Source: CAXXOK01 sp963663285 | GTDB lineage: Bacteria > Bacillota > Clostridia > Christensenellales > Aristaeellaceae | Direction: 5' to 3' | Assembly: GCA_963663285.2 (NCBI GenBank) | Contig: CAXXNI010000005.1 | Span: 62,001-126,000, forward strand | Length of the DNA stretch: 64,000 bases | Part shown: piece by piece, positions 60,354-64,000 of the stretch | Numbering within the stretch: the first letter of the stretch is position 1 | Layout of the letters: the number at the start of each line of letters is the position of its first letter | Made by a program: the position numbers and the translations under genes | Notes under the pieces: generated by a model | The model's input: only the letters and a program-made list of their open reading frames with translations | Databases searched by the model: none | What the model was told of the DNA's origin: nothing

Positions 60354-60917
60354 CTATACAATCCAACCTAATGCTCTCATAATATATTGCGCAAGCAATG
60401 TCGCGCCAACACCGCCAACAAAAGACAATAACATTTTTACAATCTCTTTTTGAAACCACTTCGTATCGGTAGCGGTTTGGGAATGCTCACTGTTATCTGT
60501 AATATCATTTGATGCAGAATTTAAGTTTCCGCCGCCAGTATCAACGTTACCATTGATTTGTGTGTTAATATTTACCGGAGCTAAATTACTCTCATGCGTG
60601 CGCTCCTCTTCTCTTTGCCTCTCCGCTTCGGTTTTGCTTATGAAATCAAGTTGTTTCCAGTAACCAAACGCCATGTCTTTAACAGGGTTTTCTTGCACAA
60701 GAACGTAGTCCTTGTCAGAAAAGAATTGAACGATAGCATCCTTTTGTGCTTTGTACTTTTCAAACCCCTCATGTGTAAAGACTTGTACAGCATATTGTGT
60801 TTCACTCATTTGCTTATACTGAATCCATTCATTTCCGCCCTTTATACCCCATGGCATAGGACGAGCGCTTATGGATTTTAGTAGCGCCTGCCACTCTTGG
60901 CTAAACTCTTTACTCAT
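60354..60917 (-). CDS. Unassigned tail-anchored membrane protein inside the BREX operon
   Basis: 187 residues from ATG 60917 (GGAGG 7 bases upstream). N-terminal soluble domain (WQALLKSISARPMPWGIKGGNEWIQYKQM, AVQVFTHEGFEKYKAQ), an Asn/Gly-rich linker (NINTQINGNVDTGGGN) and one C-terminal helix (MLLSFVGGVGATLLAQYIM). It sits between pglX and pglZ with 12- and 16-base gaps, so it is co-transcribed, but it matches no standard BREX gene. Could be a regulator or an added effector. Confidence 0.65.
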   Translation of the reverse strand: MSKEFSQEWQALLKSISARPMPWGIKGGNEWIQYKQMSETQYAVQVFTHEGFEKYKAQKDAIVQFFSDKDYVLVQENPVKDMAFGYWKQLDFISKTEAERQREEERTHESNLAPVNINTQINGNVDTGGGNLNSASNDITDNSEHSQTATDTKWFQKEIVKMLLSFVGGVGATLLAQYIMRALGWIV

Positions 60918-60929
60918 CAATATGCCTCC

Positions 60930-63900
60930 TCAAACCTTCCCCAGCACTTCATACTTCTTTCCGTCTGCCCCGGTTTGCACCTTCTCATAGTTTACCTTTA
61001 CGCCGTCGTCCAGGTCAATAGCGATCCGCGCAAGGGCAAGGTGGGCGATCTTTTCGTCGTAGTCCTTGCATTCCTTCAGCTGCTTTTGCAGCTTTTCCTT
61101 GCGCTTCGTGGCAGTGGCAACGTCGCGCGCGTCGGCGCTGTTGGCGATTATATCCTGCATACGGGTCAGCTCATTCTCATACACGCGCTCCATACGGTGC
61201 AGGTAATCCACGCGCAGGTTACCGATGGTATCTTCATTATAACGGTGCATGTAAATCAGCGCCTTAAAGCCGTTCTGTTTGCCGCTGTCGAACAGCCAGT
61301 ATATGGGACGCTTTTTGTAGGTTTTACAGTGATCCTGATAAAAATCATTGATAAAGTAATTGTGGATCACCTCGCGGCTGGTTTTGCCCCTGCCGCCCAG
61401 GGCATCGGCAATGAAATCAATGTTTTCTTCCAGTGTGTCCGTGCCGTAGGCCTTTTTAAGCCACGCGCAGAACAGACCTGTGATGTCGTCCGGAAAATAC
61501 TCCTCGTCGGTAATCGGCAGTATGTTATCCTGATCCGGTATAAACGATGTGTATTTTCCTGCTTCCCATTCGCCGCCCGCGTAGGCAAGGCCGGGCGTAT
61601 CCAGCGAGTAGCGCCCAAACATGCAGCCAACGGCGTAGGAAAGCAGGCTAATCACAACATCCTTCTTTGTAAGTAGATAATTGCTGTTTCGCAGCCCTTC
61701 CGGCGCGGTTTCCTTCGTATCGGCGATGTAATGGACGGTAACGTCTTTTTCCGCCACGTCGGGGGTAAGCTCGTCCTGCAAGCCGTATATTTCGATGAAG
61801 ATTCGGTTTAGCTCTTCTTCGTTGGATTTCAGTTTGGTAAAGCTGGCGTTGCATACTTGCTGCCAATGCTTATAAGCGTTTTCAAGCGAAACGTAAACCT
61901 CCGTTCCGGTATCAAGGTACGTTCCGTCTTCATTGCCCCTAACAACTGGTATTTCACGTTCGGCCTCAACCCTGCAATTTAGAAGTGGATGAGTTTCGAA
62001 ATCCCATGATGTTTCAAATGCGTCCCAATCCCCATGAGATAGGTTTAAATTCGCCTTTACTATTCGAATAACGTATTCCCCTTGTGCCTTGGCATTATAA
62101 ACTAATGGCTGCGATGTAATATCGCTAATGTTTGTGTTAAGTGTCGGATTTAGAATAGATAATATTTCTTCACAGAACTTAGAATTTAAGAAGCCAAGTA
62201 TATAGAGCATCATTTCATTATCATTAAAAAAAACCGAAGGGGCCGCCAGATTAAATGTCGAATTTTCTTCTAACAATCGAAATCCGTGTTGTCTACTACT
62301 TGAAATCAATGTCCAACATATCCCCCTTCTAAACCAAATATACTCTGGCGCAATTCTTTGCAACGTGATCCGATTGATAGTGATATCTTGCTTCACTAGA
62401 CCAATTTATTATAGTGTCGATATTACCAAACCAACGGCGAAATGTACCGCCCTTAGCATGAAGGACCCATTTTTCTCCCTTCGCCGATTTTACTACGCTC
62501 AACTTCCCAAAGCATTCTAAGATATTTATCGTTATTGCCGGTTTTAGTTTGCCCGTCTGAAATTGCGTATTTACCAATCTTCTCATTATCGAACGCTTCA
62601 AAAAATGCATCATGTGCCCAATATGCAATCGGAGCTCCGGGAATTTTAGAAAAGTTATCCTGCGCTATTGTATACCTGCTTTCACAGGCAAGGAATAAAT
62701 TTTCCTTGCCTTTTTGTGTATTCGGCTCAATCAACCGGGTATAAACGCCCTTGTAATTCGGAACATTGCTTGTTCTAAAAACAAAGCTTGTCGTCTGCAC
62801 GACCTCGCCGCCTATTTCGTCAAACGCCCTCGCCCCCAAATGCGCCATGTTTTACAGTATTGGTGAATTGCAGCTTTTTTGCGCAGCTTTTCAAAGCTGG
62901 AAAGGAACATCCAGCTATGCTGCGTAATCATTGCCTGATAACGGTTTTCAGCCGTCATCTGTCCGCAGCGCTCTATAAACACGGCAAACAAGTCTGCCTT
63001 GCTATCGGGATAGTTGTTTTTTACATAGGTGTTTAATTTTCCACCACCGTTACTCAGACCCATATACGGCGGATTCGTCACTACACATCGTACTTCTGCG
63101 CCATGACTTGTCCGATATCAATCAGCAGTTTGAGCCGTTCCTTCGTTTCCTCCAGCCCGAGGGAGCCCAGCTCTATCTGCCCTTCGTTTTCAGACGTGCC
63201 CACAAACCGGCGCAGCAGCGCCCAGTCGCACGGCTCCACATTCAATATGGAGCCGTATTCCTTCGCGTCCGTAAAGGTATCCAGCAAGCCGTTAAGCTGG
63301 TTCAGTGCGTCGTTCTTTTCGATGCCGCTCAAGCCGGAGCCGAAATACTTTAGCTGGTTACGGTCAATGCCGTTGCTTTTCCTGAATGGAATAAACGTGG
63401 CAACCGTTTCGCCGTCCAATATGCGGCGGTTGTACTGCCGCGCCTTCATCATAACCGCGAAATACGCAAGCTGGAACGCTCGGTCGTCGATGTCCAAACC
63501 GTATATATTGTTTTCCAGTATGCTTTCGCTGCGTCGCGCGCATCCCAGCCATTGGCGGTATAGATTTGCATCAGCACTTCGAAGGCGTATACGAGTATAT
63601 GGCCGCTGCCCATGCAGGGGTCGATGAATTTGATTGTCTTAGGCCCCATGCCTTTATAGCTTTTCCGTATCTCCGCAAGCTGTTCCTGTACTTCCGGCTC
63701 TTGTTTGGCTTCTTCTAGGTAATACTTCCAAAGCTTCTTTAATCGTATGATCTGGTCATAGCGGTTATCCAAGGTTGTCGAAATGACATTGGAAATGTAA
63801 ACCCGGCAGGCTGTTGAAGTTTGCATTCAATCCACAGCCTGCCGAGACTGTTCTCCACCATGTAGCGCACAATCCAATCCGGCGTAAAAAGCTGCGTAAC

Positions 63901-64000
63901 TGCCGGGATTACGCTCCTTTGTGATTTTTACGTTCTGGTTTAGCAGCGCGAAGGTTTCCGCTTTCAGCTCTGTATTGTAATACTGGTACAGCCATCCGAT
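60930..64000 (-). pseudogene. pglX: BREX methyltransferase PglX, interrupted by indels (5' end outside window)
   Basis: The C-terminal 490 residues (60930-62396) are intact; to the right the protein continues in shifting frames: IDPCMGSGHILVYAFEVL (SAM motif), NIYGLDIDDRAFQLAYFAVMMKARQ, TNPPYMGLSNGG (catalytic NPPY), MAHLGARAFDEIGGEVVQTTSFVF, KWVLHAKGGTFRRWFGN. Junctions are near 63530, 63075, 62870, 62850, 62480 and 62340, with more near 63900. Several are A-run or G-run length changes of one base; no substitution stops are seen. PglX methylates host DNA at a 6-base site to mark self. If the breaks are real the BREX cannot methylate; phase variation of pglX and sequence error are alternatives. 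Confidence 0.85.

Larger units (their letters stand above)
46318..64000. mobile_element. Second integrative (mobilisable) element with defence cargo; right end outside the window
   Basis: Starts at attR with its own tyrosine integrase, then VapE helicase, CHC2 primase, MOBV-type relaxase, repressor, CBASS-like operon and BREX genes, nearly all on the minus strand. Replication and mobilisation genes without a type IV secretion set suggest an IME. Whether BREX belongs to the same element cannot be settled here. Confidence 0.6.

Overview
The window is a GC-rich chromosome segment of a Bacillota bacterium, most likely a Clostridia-type gut anaerobe. The grounds are strong AAGGAGG-type ribosome binding sites, GTG and TTG starts, DegV and MutS2-type genes, TTGACA/TATAAT promoters and a LexA box of the Gram-positive type. 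I cannot name a genus from this sequence alone.

Host chromosome, 1-12549: the N-terminal part of a multi-pass membrane protein (minus strand), a YbaK-type tRNA-editing protein, a three-gene nucleoside/simple-sugar ABC transporter (ATPase plus two permeases, no binding protein beside it), a strong terminator/promoter junction followed by a probable structured RNA, a MutS2-like ATPase without the Smr nuclease domain, a DegV fatty-acid-binding protein, and a surface-sugar group: dTDP-glucose 4,6-dehydratase, UDP-glucose-type 6-dehydrogenase and a glycosyltransferase with a one-base frameshift in a T run. The group ends at tRNA-Arg(ACG).

Prophage, 12504-46317: a siphovirus-type prophage sits in the 3' end of tRNA-Arg, bounded by 46-bp direct repeats (attL 12504-12549, attR 46272-46317). 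Read on the minus strand from right to left it holds the early genes, terminase, a portal-protease fusion, HK97 capsid, connectors, tail genes (with a programmed -1 frameshift at GGGAAAC), a collagen-like fibre, amidase and a tandem-duplicated holin. The lysogeny switch is at 40543-40687. To its right lies an AT-rich cargo block (41557-45050: HIRAN-like membrane protein, an unknown protein and an HD-domain dGTPase with a long N-terminal extension) and then the integrase. Four early genes (33.7-36.6 kb) are broken by many single-base indels.

Second element, from 46318: a second tyrosine integrase lies only about 160 bp beyond attR, followed by a mobilisation/replication module (VapE helicase, CHC2 primase, MOBV-type relaxase, a candidate oriT hairpin and an autoregulated XRE repressor). 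Next comes a defence cargo: a CBASS-like operon (CD-NTase, E2-like protein with a Cys-rich tail, SLATT two-TM effector) and part of a BREX type 1 operon (pglX, an unassigned membrane gene, pglZ, brxL) running off the right edge. pglX is interrupted by several single-base indels. The likely reading is two integrative elements in tandem at one tRNA, both carrying anti-phage genes.
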